Below are positions 40,713 to 52,422 of a stretch of DNA of 64,000 bases, one piece after another (position 1 is the stretch's first letter; every line of letters begins with the position of its first letter). Below the pieces are notes generated by a model that searched no databases, had not been told where the DNA came from, and worked only from the letters and a program-made list of their open reading frames with translations. The stretch is from the NCBI GenBank assembly GCA_905221605.1, contig CAJNDS010001024.1:583501-647500 (forward strand). The letters are read 5' to 3'. This DNA is from Symbiodinium natans (lineage: Eukaryota > Sar > Dinophyceae > Suessiales > Symbiodiniaceae). A program made the translations under genes and the position numbers.

Positions 40713-41490
40713 CCCATGTTTCAAGTATTTCAAGTTTCTCATTTCGGTCCTTGAAAGGAACGATTAGTTTTGCGAGCTAGAAGAGAAAAGAAAAGAGCAC
40801 GGGTAGTTCAAGTCCTGGGGTCCAGGGTGGTGGTGGGTTTTTAAAGACTTTAAACACAAACCAGCTCCAAACACCTAAACCCTCAATTCCATACTTGGGG
40901 TGGATTCAAAGGGTAAAACATCTTCCGAAACCCAGTGACAGAATGTCAATAGCTGCAGTTTTGTCACAATGCCCGGGAAGTCGGTTGGCGAAGACAATAT
41001 GCTTGCAGGTCAAGGACTTGGGGTTCAGTCCAACTTCCTGGTTGCATGGTTGGAATGGTGGGACAGGAAAAGCAAACCATGTCATTGGCAACTAGCCTTT
41101 GTGCAGAATGATTCCCGCAACATTGCGACAAATACACAGCAATAGCCAGGCAGAGAGCACATGTTCAACATAAGTTCAAGCAAAAAAACATGCATCATCT
41201 GCAAGCGTTCCGTTTTGCGTGGAAGAGAAACAACACACAATATGTGCCAACAGGTGCAGGTTTTTGAGTTGGCATAGTATATGTTCTGGAAATCTTGGTT
41301 TCAAAACCAATGAATTCCCTGTTTCAGGGACCTGCCCAATGCCAGAACGAAGTGTTCTGCTTTGAAACAAGGTGCCAAGCCCGAACCGTTAACCAGTTTT
41401 TCAGCTCTCTGGAGCAAGTGGGGTCCAGAGCCCAAACCGATCACGGAAATGTATGCAAAATTTCAGGGGGTTTGGCGGACCCGGTCATTA
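40713..41490 (+). other. Intergenic, no gene recognised
   Basis: Contains a telomere-like remnant CCTAAACCCTC near 40880 and otherwise unremarkable DNA. No ORF with support. Confidence 0.5.
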
Positions 41491-44117
41491 GGGCAACGAC
41501 CATATTCGTACGGGTAAGGCTGCCTCCGAAACTGCGATTGATGTGGACTCTCCGGGAAACAGCCCTGTGCCCGCGAGTAGTCACAGTCCCGACGTGGTAG
41601 CTGCTACTGCAGTCGAGGTTCTTACGCCGCTGCAGTCACCAGCCCAAAGCGAGGCTATCACCAACGCGCGCCATGGTGAGCGGTGGGGTACACCATGGCT
41701 CAAGCCTCGGGCCGCGGGGGGCTCCATTGCGGCAGCTGTCAGCCCACCTCCGGCAGCAAAACGGGACGTTTCCCGAACACCCTGCGGCACCCCAACGCGG
41801 GAGAGAGGACCACTGAGGAAGGAGCTTGCAACGACAGAGCCTGCGGTTGTGCCGGCCGTGAGTCCTCGTGCTCTGGATGCTTGTGTGACGACTCCCTCTA
41901 GTGAAGTTGCCCACAGGATCAGAGGGAGTAGCGCCGCCTCGTGTCCACCCCGTAGTGGAGGCAACATTAGGGACCCACCGCCTGGCGTACGACGTCCACC
42001 CAGCCCCCGGACACGGCCCATGCACGCAACATTTCCGGAGGTGATTAGGACGGTTGAGGCATCACAGCCCCCTTGCGCTAAGTCTCCCACGGACTCACTT
42101 GGCTTGACGGAACCAAAATCGTATCTCCCTATGCCTCCCCATGGCCCGACGCCCATCCCCGCCAGGCCTGTGCCCGCTGTCCAAGCTCGCAAGGAAAGTC
42201 GGCCTCTCGTTTTGGACAAAGACGGCTCTCAGCATCTGGAACCACCAAAAGCCAAGCCTCGAGGGCCTAGCGAGCCCAGCGGCACCCGCGACCCCAGCGC
42301 CCCAGCCTGTGCACCCATCATGCAGAGCAACACAGGCTCGGTCTGTGATCTCATGTGGCGCGCACTTGCAGCGGGACATCACTTTGGTAAGAATGTCAAA
42401 CCTCGGCCCTACATGAGCCTGCGTGACTCGCAACACCTCACAACACACTGCCAGCAGCTTCGGGCATATAGGGCCTATGAGGTGTTTTTGAACGGCATAC
42501 CGAACCAGCTGCAAGACTCGGAGATGCTGATCGGAATTGCGGACACGCTACTGCATCTGCCTGAAACGTTTCCGGCGGCGTATTTGAAGGTTTATGACCC
42601 TATCATCACGCAGTGTCTTAGACTGTCGGGGGCATTGCAGCATTTCGACCTTGCTGAAATGTTGGATTGCCCGGTTCCGCAGCTGGACAAAGCAAGGCTT
42701 TCGGAGTCCCTGGTGGGGTATGGCTTTCTTACCACAGCGCAGTACATCGCGGATCTTTTCTCTGCGGTGTCGGACTTGCCGAGTGTCATCAATGCCAGTT
42801 TTCCTGCAATGCTCAGCTACGCTGACCCAGATTATTGGCTGGGTGCACTTCTGCTCGCATTCGAGTCCCACCAAAAAGGTCCCCTGGAGCGAACGGCCGG
42901 GCTGCCCATTGTTATTGGTTTTCCTGAATCTGACAATAAAATTACTGACCTGCAGATCAATGTGCCGCCCGCAGCCATGGTGGCCTTCTTAGCTGGCCGC
43001 GCTTATCGGTGTCCCAAGTGCCCTACTACCAAATATGTGATGGACGCGCACAGTGGACTGCCACAAGTCACTGGCCAAGCCTCCCAAGAAGCCTTGCAGG
43101 CATGGGCCGCAGCTGCTAAGCACACGGACGTGGAAAAGGCCAGGCTTGCCCAGCCCAACCTGAATACGTTCCTAGGCATCACGCTGCAGGGCACAGAGAC
43201 ACTTGGGCAAAGGCACTATCAAGAATTTAGGCCGGACCACCCCCCTGCCCATTTCCTTGACGCCATCCGGCTTGCCCTTGCGGCCTCGGTGGCCAACCAA
43301 AACATTGAACACTTTTGGTCAGTTTATAACTTGGAATGGCCTGACACTTCTCACAGAATGGCTGTTTTTCTACGGCGAGTGTTGCCCCTAGAGTGCTTGC
43401 TCTCCTCGCCCTTGGCTGCGCCGGTGGAAGTGAACACTGCTGCAGCCTCGCCGGAGGTCGTCAGCATCTCTTCTGCAACTAACGAAGGTTCTCCCTGCCC
43501 GATGGATGACATGTCGGATGCGGAGGACGAACCCGAGGCACAGGTGAATGATTGGCGCTTCTCGGAGCTGCGAACCACTGACCTTGCAGCTTTGCGAGAA
43601 GTGGATGTCTCAGCCCCTTTCCGACTGCCAGTCATCTTCGAAGCGCATTGGAAAGGGATCAGCGCCACACCCACCAAGCATGGGCCAAAACGTCCCCGAA
43701 ATGAGTGGTATGACGCAGCCACTGCTCACTGGGCTGCCATTAAGGGGCTCATGCGAGCTAAACATCCAACCAAGCAGCGACTCAACAGCTTCTGGTTTAA
43801 GATGTACTGCCATGGCACCTCCAAGGACCCTGATCCTTCGGCCCTACGTGCGGCAGTTACCTCCTTCCCCTATCAGTATAAGGACGAAGGTGTTGTGCAG
43901 TACCGGCAAACAGGAAGCTGTCCGGGTGATGTGGCTCGCGGCCCAAACCTCAATGACAAGATACAGAGGTATCCCCATTCCGGACGGCATCCCTGAGTGG
44001 GGGGTTGATGAGCAAGAGCTGCCCCCAATGCAGGTCATGCCCAGCCGTACGCGTTCCCATACCACCTCCGATGGCCATCGCTCTCGGCGTCCGGACTGGG
44101 AGGGCTCCTGGCAATAG
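41491..44117 (+). CDS. Pro-rich 817-aa hypothetical protein with C-terminal frameshift
   Basis: The frame is open from about 41491 to 43996 but has no ATG near its beginning; reading from GTG at 41543 gives 817 residues. Residues 1-260 are Pro/Ser/Arg-rich and probably disordered. Residues 270-640 look globular and helical, with a possible CPKCPTTKY zinc element near 493. A second acidic linker precedes the C-terminal block. Around 43930-43975 a frame change gives RGIPIPDGIPEWGVDEQELPP, more protein-like than the short tail ending at 43996, and stays open to 44117. A single frameshift is therefore likely. No family recognised. Confidence 0.5.
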
Positions 44118-44196
44118 ACAGCAAGTTGTCATCTGAGGGCTCCTACTGACGCCATGAACGCGCCATTGAGTCCTTTCATGGCATGCTGCCTAGCGT

Positions 44197-44214
44197 GATG
44201 TGAGCCCTCACATC
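44197..44214. repeat. Hairpin GATGTGAGCCCTCACATC, copy a
   Basis: Perfect 8-bp stem with CC loop, followed by TCTCCTCGCCGA. Related to 9071, 44859 and 45384. Confidence 0.7.
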
Positions 44215-44639
44215 TCCTCGCCGATACATGCCGCAAGACTACCTCGGGATATTCTTGGTTTGGCAACCCTCTCGTGGTCTATGCCACGGATTGGATCGTG
44301 CCTGTCTTCTGTGTGCTCACTGCCTGCACCTGTGAACACCCTTCTGTGTCGGCTCTGCGTTGTGCCTATGGTGACGGGGGGCCTTTCTTTCGTGGTTGCT
44401 CCACTGGCCATCTGCCACGGACTGCCCTGGGCCGGTCCTGCCTGGATGTTCCAGCTCGGTCATCGGTAAAACGGCCAATCTTCCTTTCCTCTGCCCCCTC
44501 TAGGTGGGCAGGTTGCTTGCTTCTATGTGCTACGATCAAGTGTGAACCCCTTGGACTAGAGGGTTGGCCATCTCTCGTCTGGAAGGTGACACCCCCTTGG
44601 CGTACAACGACGTCATGCCTATTGGGAGAGACCAGCTAG

Positions 44640-45155
44640 GGGATGCTGCTTCCGGGTTGTGGACACTCCTATGCGGAGATCAGCTTCCACTTCCCTGGCA
44701 ATGTGCCATCGAGCACCTGTGAACAACCTGGCCTTCACGAGAGCCATTCTCGCCTGTGCTTGGGTTGCTACGGGGTTCCCTGCCTGCTGGGTGTCTATCT
44801 CTGCTTGCGTCAAAGCAGCCATACATGACTACCTCCCCATCGGTAGGTGGCCAAGCGTGATGTGAGCCCTCACATCTCCTCACCGACGTCTGTCAGTTTG
44901 GGCATGGACGGGCTGATTCTGGGTATTGAACCCTCAACCCTCACCGGCCAAGGAGATAGTTGCTTGGCCTTGAGTGCGAAGTTTCGACTGGGGGATTCTC
45001 CCGCTTCCTGCGGGGCAGGTGGGGTCCCCGCCTGCTTTGGTTTACCTGATGGCTCTGAGTGGAACGAAGCAGTCAAGCCTGCTTTGGCCGGCGGACGAGC
45101 TCTTGTGAGTCAAAAGAACGTGGCGCTTTGTGCTCGGAGAGGCTCCACTGGCTGA
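44640..45155 (+). pseudogene. Scrambled hydrolase-related fragments
   Basis: 44642-44700 reads LLPGCGHSYAEI and matches the strand LLLPGCGHFYVEN of the ORF at 8717 at both nucleotide and protein level. 45010-45100 reads GGVPACFGLPDGSEWNEAV, a clear counterpart of GSPPAWMLPDGAAWTKAV in that ORF. The pieces are in different frames with unrelated sequence between, and the nucleophile elbow was not found. This is a decayed relative of the hydrolase gene. Confidence 0.55.
44859..44876. repeat. Hairpin GATGTGAGCCCTCACATC, copy b
   Basis: Identical to copy a, followed by TCTCCTCACCGACGT. Confidence 0.7.
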
Positions 45156-45240
45156 CCACCATGGAGTACTCTGGGCTGGTCCTACCCCTTTGTTCTTGCC
45201 GTTAAGCCCCCACTGGCTGACCACCATGGGGCAACTTTAT
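45131..45240. repeat. Duplicated block, copy 1 (with 45751-45861)
   Basis: The block starts GTGCTCGGAG and contains CCACTGGCTGACCACCATGG twice, 66 bp apart (45145-45164 and 45211-45230). The second block has the same two sites at 45766-45785 and 45832-45851, again 66 bp apart. Confidence 0.75.
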
Positions 45241-45383
45241 ACTTCGGAACACGAAGGTTGACACCTACAACGTTCCGTGCTGAGGCACGACTTTGCTCCA
45301 CCTGTGATGGCGAAACTGTGAACCATCTCGTGAACGGCCTTGGCTGGTGCTGAATGTATTCGCATTGGTGGCTGCATGACGGT

Positions 45384-45401
45384 GATGTGAGCCCTCCCAT
45401 C
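45384..45401. repeat. Hairpin copy c, one mismatch
   Basis: GATGTGAGCCCTCCCATC; the right arm has one change relative to copies a and b. Followed by TCCTTACCGACGTACCTCG. Confidence 0.6.
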
Positions 45402-45576
45402 TCCTTACCGACGTACCTCGCGGGTTTGGGTGAAGGGACCTGATGCGTGTCGATGCGCAGACCAGTGCCAAAGTGGCGTAGCCTTGTGTGAGATGCCTGG
45501 ACTGGGAGGTCCCTCGGTGTCATTAAAACCCTGTGGCGTTAAGGGTTTGATAATTCGCCGTGGACTTTCCCCGTGG

Positions 45577-45735
45577 AATCGGTAGCTGCTGCTACTCTCG
45601 CCCCCCCTCTGACCGTGCGCGGGCACCTCTGAGGGTGGGCCCTTGTGCGCCAAGTAATCGGTAGCTGCTGCTACTCTCGCCCCCCCCTCTGGCCGTGCGC
45701 GGGCACCTTTGAGGGTGGGCACTTGTGCGCCAGGT
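45577..45735. repeat. 79-bp tandem duplication
   Basis: Two consecutive copies (45577-45655, 45656-45735) starting AATCGGTAGCTGCTGC, with a few substitutions and a C-run length difference. It contains GTGCGCGGGCACC and ends CTTGTGCGCCA. Confidence 0.85.
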
Positions 45736-45750
45736 TGACTGGTGAACCCT

Positions 45751-45861
45751 GTGCTCGGAGCTACTCCACTGGCTGACCACCATGGAGTGCCCTGGGCCGG
45801 TCTGGCCTGGATTGTTCTTGCTGTTAAGTCCCCACTGGCTGACCACCATGGGGCATATGCA
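45751..45861. repeat. Duplicated block, copy 2
   Basis: Partner of 45131-45240; it diverges mainly between the two shared 20-bp sites. Confidence 0.75.
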
Positions 45862-46932
45862 CATCTTTCATCCCCCCTTGGGAGTCTGACTTGCAACATC
45901 CTTTCGCCATTGAGTGTTGGTTGTCTTTCTTGACAACGATTAAGCGATCCGAACCTCGTCTGATGACCTCGGGTTGACTAACCGCTGTCGCACCAGTGGC
46001 TACATGATGGTGATTTTGTGAATCTGGCAACGTCGCATTTTGCGAATCCCCCACAAGCTCTGTGCTTCCTTGTGCACCGGGACTTCATTGACGACCTCGA
46101 GTACTGAGTCCGTGGGGTATCTAGTAGTTTAGCGCGATTGCTCGCTTTGTTTCTTCGGTGTCTGTTCTTTGGTGTTTTCGTGTTGTGTCTGGCGGGTTGT
46201 GTGCGCTGACTCTGTTTCACCCTTTTCGTCGAGCCCAACAAGACCGGCCTACTGTGCTACTGATGTAGTAAAGAGGCGCCAGAGGAAAAAAAAAATGTTC
46301 TTCTCTTGCACTCCTGCCCTTTCTGTCACCCAAACTTCCAAAATTCAGGCTGTCGCTGGATGTTAAGTGTTTCGCTAAGGGCTCCAAAACCCAAGCCTGC
46401 CAAAAGCTTTGATTCTGAGCAGGCGACTCTGCACAACCACAGAAAACGTTGAGGGCTTGAAGTGTGACTCCCATCACAGAAAAAGCCAACAAAGACCGAG
46501 ACACCTGCAGCAGAACGCTCAAGTTACGGAGCTGTCGACTCACAATTCTGGCTTCGCCAGGATGGACCTCCACAGTACTGGTTCAGCTGTCATGCAGCGA
46601 GCGATTCAGAGCGATCCTTCTCATGTCTTTTGTCTTCCTTCATTTCTTCTGCAACCCCAACTAATGTCATCAAAGTGTGAAACCCACAAGATGGACACTG
46701 TCGGCAACAGCCAACAGGTACGACCCAATTGCAGATCGGTGCGTGTTTGCTGGACGCAGTGAAACACATTAGGACGACGGGGAGAAGACCTTTTCACATC
46801 TGAGCGCTAAGCTACACCTCGTCTAACATTAGCTAGCTAGCTCTGTCTTTGCGATCCCAAATCAGTACTGAATTCAGTTCCAACTCAATTTTCGGTGCTC
46901 TCGCCCGAGCCTGCTCACTCAGCGTTCAATAA
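45862..46932 (+). other. Intergenic, no gene recognised
   Basis: Short frames only. No motif, RNA gene or promoter could be supported. Confidence 0.5.
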
Positions 46933-47890
<958 letters not shown>

Positions 47891-49627
47891 TTTTGTCTGT
47901 TCGCTGCTTCCAGAAATCACGACTTCAGTTGTGCTATTTGTTATGCTTATATTGTTGAAATGTTTTTGACTGCAAAACTGTTTGTTTTTGATTTGGTTTG
48001 CGCTATTTTTGTATTTTTTCCTGGCCTCTTTTCTGGCTCTTTGTTTGTTTCTGATTTTGCTTTTGTATGCTGAATATTTGTTGTTATATAGTGTTGTGAA
48101 TCGTTTGACCCTTGCGGCTTCCATATATTTGTGAATCGTTTGAGGCTTGACGCTGGTGGCTTCTCGAGACCAGAGAGGTTTTTGTTTACTTTGTTATACT
48201 GCAGCTGAGACGTCGAGTTTCATGGATTTTGCAACTGATGGATTCTGCAACTGTCTCTGTTCTGCTTCTTGCACAATTTTTTCTCGGAGGCTACAGACAT
48301 AGCGGGAGAGTGCTTTGCACCCCCATTTTGCCGTTCGGCAAAAGTTCCAAGTTTTTAGTCCCCCGTACGCCCTCTGAACGTGCCATATGCGCATGCAACC
48401 CTGGCACCACCAGCCACCGCCACACGGCCACCTCCATTGTTTTCATTGTGTGCGTTTGTTTATTTACGCTGGTAGCACAGCTCACGCGCTTCTATTGATA
48501 CAATTTGTGCTTTATGGAAATGAAGACGCTGAGCAGGCTTTACACAGCTTATACCGTTAGCCGTTAGACGTAGAGAACATTTTAACACTATTATTGGCCA
48601 AAAGCAAAGATTAATGATGCCCGCGTAAATTTAATTGAAAGGGGGCAAATAGAATAGTTAAGAGCCCCACAAATGATTTCTGGAATTCCAATGTCTTTTG
48701 TTCCTTCCAATCGTTCTTCCGCGGTCAACTTTGGTTTCATTTTTTCATTCCGAAGTCTAATAAAGAACTCTGAGAGACAAGAATTTTGATAGCGTTTGAG
48801 AAATATTGCAGGCAGTAAGAATGCCTCTCATTCGCAAACACAATCTTGCAAGATTGCTTGTTTGCGCAACTCCAAATCTGAGATGAAAAAAAGCACTTCT
48901 GGATGTTTAATTGACTCCGCCAGCGTTTTTTCATCATCTCTAAACATCGTTTTTCGTGGGCCTGCCACTCTTCGACGTTGAGGGGGGCTTTAAAGTTCGC
49001 GCAGAGGGGGGGGTGAAGGGGAGAGGGGACGAAGGGTCGGATGCTTTGGGACGATTTTAGGCGGGCTTCAAGCAGAGCTTCAAAGGGCCGGCTTCAAGGA
49101 CATGGGGCTTGACGGGGGCTGCAAGGGAGGTTCAAGGCGGGCCTGAAGATCGTACTGGGCCTTTTGTGCAAAAGGCTAGAGGCTGAGAGGGTTGGGAAGA
49201 GTTGCACGTCAGCATGTGGGAACGGTGCAATGCCGCATGTGTTGTGTGTGAATGGTGTGGCATCAATGAACAGCAATCACATAACAAGTGCTTATGTGGC
49301 TTTACATGTTGCTGCCCAGTTGGAACTCCCGATCATCTTCAGGGCTGGGTTTTAAATATGTTTGTGGGGTCATGTGCACTAATTCGGCTGTTTAGGTGTC
49401 CATTCCAATGATTAACTGTATTTACGCTGTCTTGTCGACCCGCAGGAAACGAAATGCTCACCGGTTTCTGTTGAAAGTCGGCAGAGCCTGCAAAGCAAAA
49501 ATACAAGCCAAATCATTAAATTCCTCCCGCCAATTTTTTTGAATTCTCCAAACAAGATGAGCGAGTCGATGAGACCAGGTTGCCATTTTGAAGATCAACT
49601 TCCCTTGTCTTCCGAAATGAAGGCCTC
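47891..49627 (+). other. Intergenic
   Basis: Contains a diverged 40-bp duplication around GTGAATCGTTTGA (48096 and 48132) and a G-rich stretch at 48980-49140. A Cys-rich short frame (49202-49411) reads CNAACVVCEWC and later CLCGFTCC; it may be a zinc-knuckle relic of the retroelement downstream. Nothing firmer is supported. Confidence 0.4.
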
Positions 49628-50500
49628 ATGTTCATGTTAACGACCACTCCAAATGGGTATGTGGGCCAAGATCTAACCCTTCTAGGAATGCTTGGGTTTT
49701 GGCGCGGGACGTCAGGAATCTACTCAACGAATCACATTTCAGGTATGACAAGGACAGTATGCACGACCTTCGCAAAGGATGACGAGGTCCAGTTCCTTCG
49801 CGGGTATCTTGAAAAGCTCCCTCCGAACAAACACGACACACGTGGAATTTTGTCATCGCTTATCTGGGTCTGTTTACAACGGACATCGCTATAAAGCGGC
49901 TGTGGGAAACGGAAAACATGTTGCCACATGTTCCGTGACTGCGAAGCTTTACAGGAATCCATTCCGTCCCACAGTGACACACCTTTGCCATCCTGGGCAA
50001 CGGGTATCTTTTTCGAGCCGCCCCACTTCCATGACGAGCCTACACAGGTGTGGAAACTTCCAGTGGTGGAAACGCGTTGGTGTCCACAGCCCACGATGTT
50101 TGTGGATGGCAGTTGTGTTTCACCATCGGTGGGTGCCAATCCGCGCAGGTGCCTCCGCAATTGCAGTGCCCGGCCTTTCAAGCATGCTGCAGCTGTGCAC
50201 AGTGCCTCTGTTAACTCTTTTTGTTGCGAGCTTTATGCTTTGATCTTGGCTATCCATTTGACGGGGACATCAATGTCGCTACTGATTGTCCTATTCGTGC
50301 AGATGCATTATTTTGAATGGGATTGTCCTTATCAGTTTGAAATCCAGATTTGTGGGATCTAATTCTTGATGTAGCAAGGACGTGCAATGGAAGCATACGG
50401 TTTGTCAAGGTCAAAGCACACACCAAAGGAGAAACGTTGCAGTCCTCTTCTCGAATGAGCAAGTTGATGCTTCAGCGAAAGCCACAGCTAAAGCACTTTC
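49628..50500 (+). pseudogene. Retroelement C-terminal relic with RNase H
   Basis: From 49928 one frame reads HMFRDCEALQ, resembling the His/Cys block after LINE RTs, then FVDGSCVSP near 50100 (first Asp) and CELYALILAIHL near 50227 (Glu). A shifted frame gives VATDCPIRADALF near 50277 (Asp), then VKVKAHTKGE (His), and after another shift NEQVDASAKATA (final Asp). This is a complete but frameshifted set of RNase H residues. No RT was found upstream, so it is a fragment. Confidence 0.62.
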
Positions 50501-51929
50501 TTCATATCTCATAGCAAGGTCTCGCCCTTATCTCCAGCAAGCAGTTTCCGTGCAAGTTCACTTGGTTGCCACTTTAGTTAAGCGCTCGGCAGCTTGCCAA
50601 CTTGCACCTTTTGACGAGGACGAACAGGTCTCTGCAGGACTAACACAGACTGTGATCTGCACCTGTAAGCCCCGCAGGCGGATAAATAGCAAGCGCCTTC
50701 GGAAATGCCACAGTAATTGTCATTTAATGGGACATTCTGTTCTGCTTGGGGATGTTGAGACAAAGGTGCTGCAGATGTACAGAACGAATATTTTACTGCC
50801 TGATGTCCTCTTTGACTGCAGGTGCAGATATCTCGGCTTCTTTGCGTATCTCCAGCCCAGAAGGGATGCAGTTTTCAGAGCAGAGATGGTTCTTTTGGGA
50901 CAGGCCTCAAGGGGAACGAACTCCCTGGCTGGTAGTTTTGATCGAGTTTCTTGCAGTGTATGGTTTCCTTCCTGGTTGGTTGGTCCCGGGCATGACCGCC
51001 CGCGTCCTGGTGTCTCGCTTCAGAACTTTCTTCTTAAGATTGTGCAAAGGCCTTCCGACCAGTATTCATTCCGTTAAACATGTTAAATCAGCGGCAGTCT
51101 TTGGTGTGAAAAGCCTTAGTGGCTTCTATGGGTCCATGAGGTGTCAGCATATTAACCATCAGATTTTTATTTTTCTCCAAGCTAGCCATGCTCAAAGCGT
51201 ACGTCTCCCTGATAGGAAATCGCCTGGCCACAAGTGGACCCCCAAATTCGATGGTTTTGACGGTATCCCGCCGTATTAGTTTCCTTATGTTGTTTGCGTT
51301 CACAAGCAGCCTGAAGCGGCTACTCATTGTTACTTGTCGAGAGGTCGCGGCCTCAGACACACAGTGCAGCAAAAGAATAATAGAGAAACGTAATCTACAT
51401 GGCAACACAGACTTTTCTGATGTAACCAGAAAGCGGGGGGGTTCGGGGGGGGCACAGCCCCCATTTGCTTACTGGGGGTGCGGTGGGGAGGAGGGGGAAT
51501 TGCTTCCGAACTTCGGGAAGAAGGCCAGAAACCTGGTAGCTCGAAGTGCTATGCGTGGGGGTCCCGATCTACCAAAGGTGGATCGGTGGCCGAGCTGGCT
51601 TGAGATGCAGTCGGAAGAAGCACGTGCAATCGTAGAAGGTGTGGTGAGGCTAGATGAAGATCTTCTGCACTTTGCGGGTTGAATAGTAATTCCAGGGGGG
51701 CGGCAAACGTTCATGCCGGTCACATGTAGGCGTAGGTTTCGGTGTGAGCTAGATAGCACGTACTAGCACACTTGATGTGCCGGGCCAATCGTGCACGCTT
51801 GCAATTTTTGCCGCTTAGTGTGATACCATGATGCGCATGAAATGAAAAAGGCTTTTGTTTTTGGCGTGTGCATATGGACCATGTGGAGCTGATTTGAGGC
51901 GTAATACTAATATTAATCTTGTAAGGAGT
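50501..51929 (+). other. Intergenic with short unassigned frames
   Basis: Frames 50746-51279 and 51188-51682 have no motif. The latter includes a poly-Gly stretch from a G-run and an ordinary-looking C-terminus (RWPSWLEMQSEEARAIVEGV). It may be part of the same retroelement relic. Confidence 0.35.
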
Positions 51930-52036
51930 GAACATGTGAATGACGCACGAAGTTAATATTATGAGCGTGAAAGGAGAACGAAATGAATGTTAGGGCGTCT
52001 ATTTCTCTCTCTTTATACGCCCGTATTAATACTACT

Positions 52037-52114
52037 AAAAGGGCATACAATTTTATAATTAAAATGTAAAGAGTGAAGCGATGCACGATTTTAATTAATA
52101 AAATTTGCCCTTTT
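52037..52114. repeat. AT-rich inverted repeat 1
   Basis: Arms AAAAGGGCA and TGCCCTTTT extend inward through AATTTTAT/ATAAAATT and ATTAAAAT/ATTTTAAT. The 22-nt loop (52066-52087) closely resembles the loop of inverted repeat 3. Confidence 0.8.
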
Positions 52115-52116
52115 TC

Positions 52117-52154
52117 CCCGGGCTTCTATTTTCATATTAATAATACCGCCCGGG
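52117..52154. repeat. Inverted repeat 2
   Basis: CCCGGGC (52117-52123) and GCCCGGG (52148-52154) around an AT-rich loop; directly follows inverted repeat 1. Confidence 0.7.
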
Positions 52155-52365
52155 ATGCACTAATAATAGAATTAAAAGTGACCGAAGTGTGCACCATCAT
52201 GACTTAACAGACGCATGTAATCCAGTTCATTGGCTTTTTCACCCAGCCCATGATCCACCATTCAATCACCAGTCAAGATACTACTTTTAATGGGAGATAG
52301 GGTGGTTAACGAGCCCAATTAGTATCTTGGTAATGGTTGTTCTTCATTAGTGAATAAAAAGAGCA

Positions 52366-52422
52366 CAATATTGTAATTATAAGGTAAAGAACGTAGTGAT
52401 GCACGCTTTAATTATAATATTG
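52366..52422. repeat. AT-rich inverted repeat 3 at cox3 3' end
   Basis: CAATATTGTAATTAT and ATAATTATAATATTG-type arms around the loop 52384-52405. It overlaps the final codons of the cox3 frame. Confidence 0.75.

Noticed and set aside
49202-49411. Cys-rich short frame as a zinc-finger gene
   Set aside because: Too short, no ATG and no regular spacing; kept only as a possible retroelement relic.
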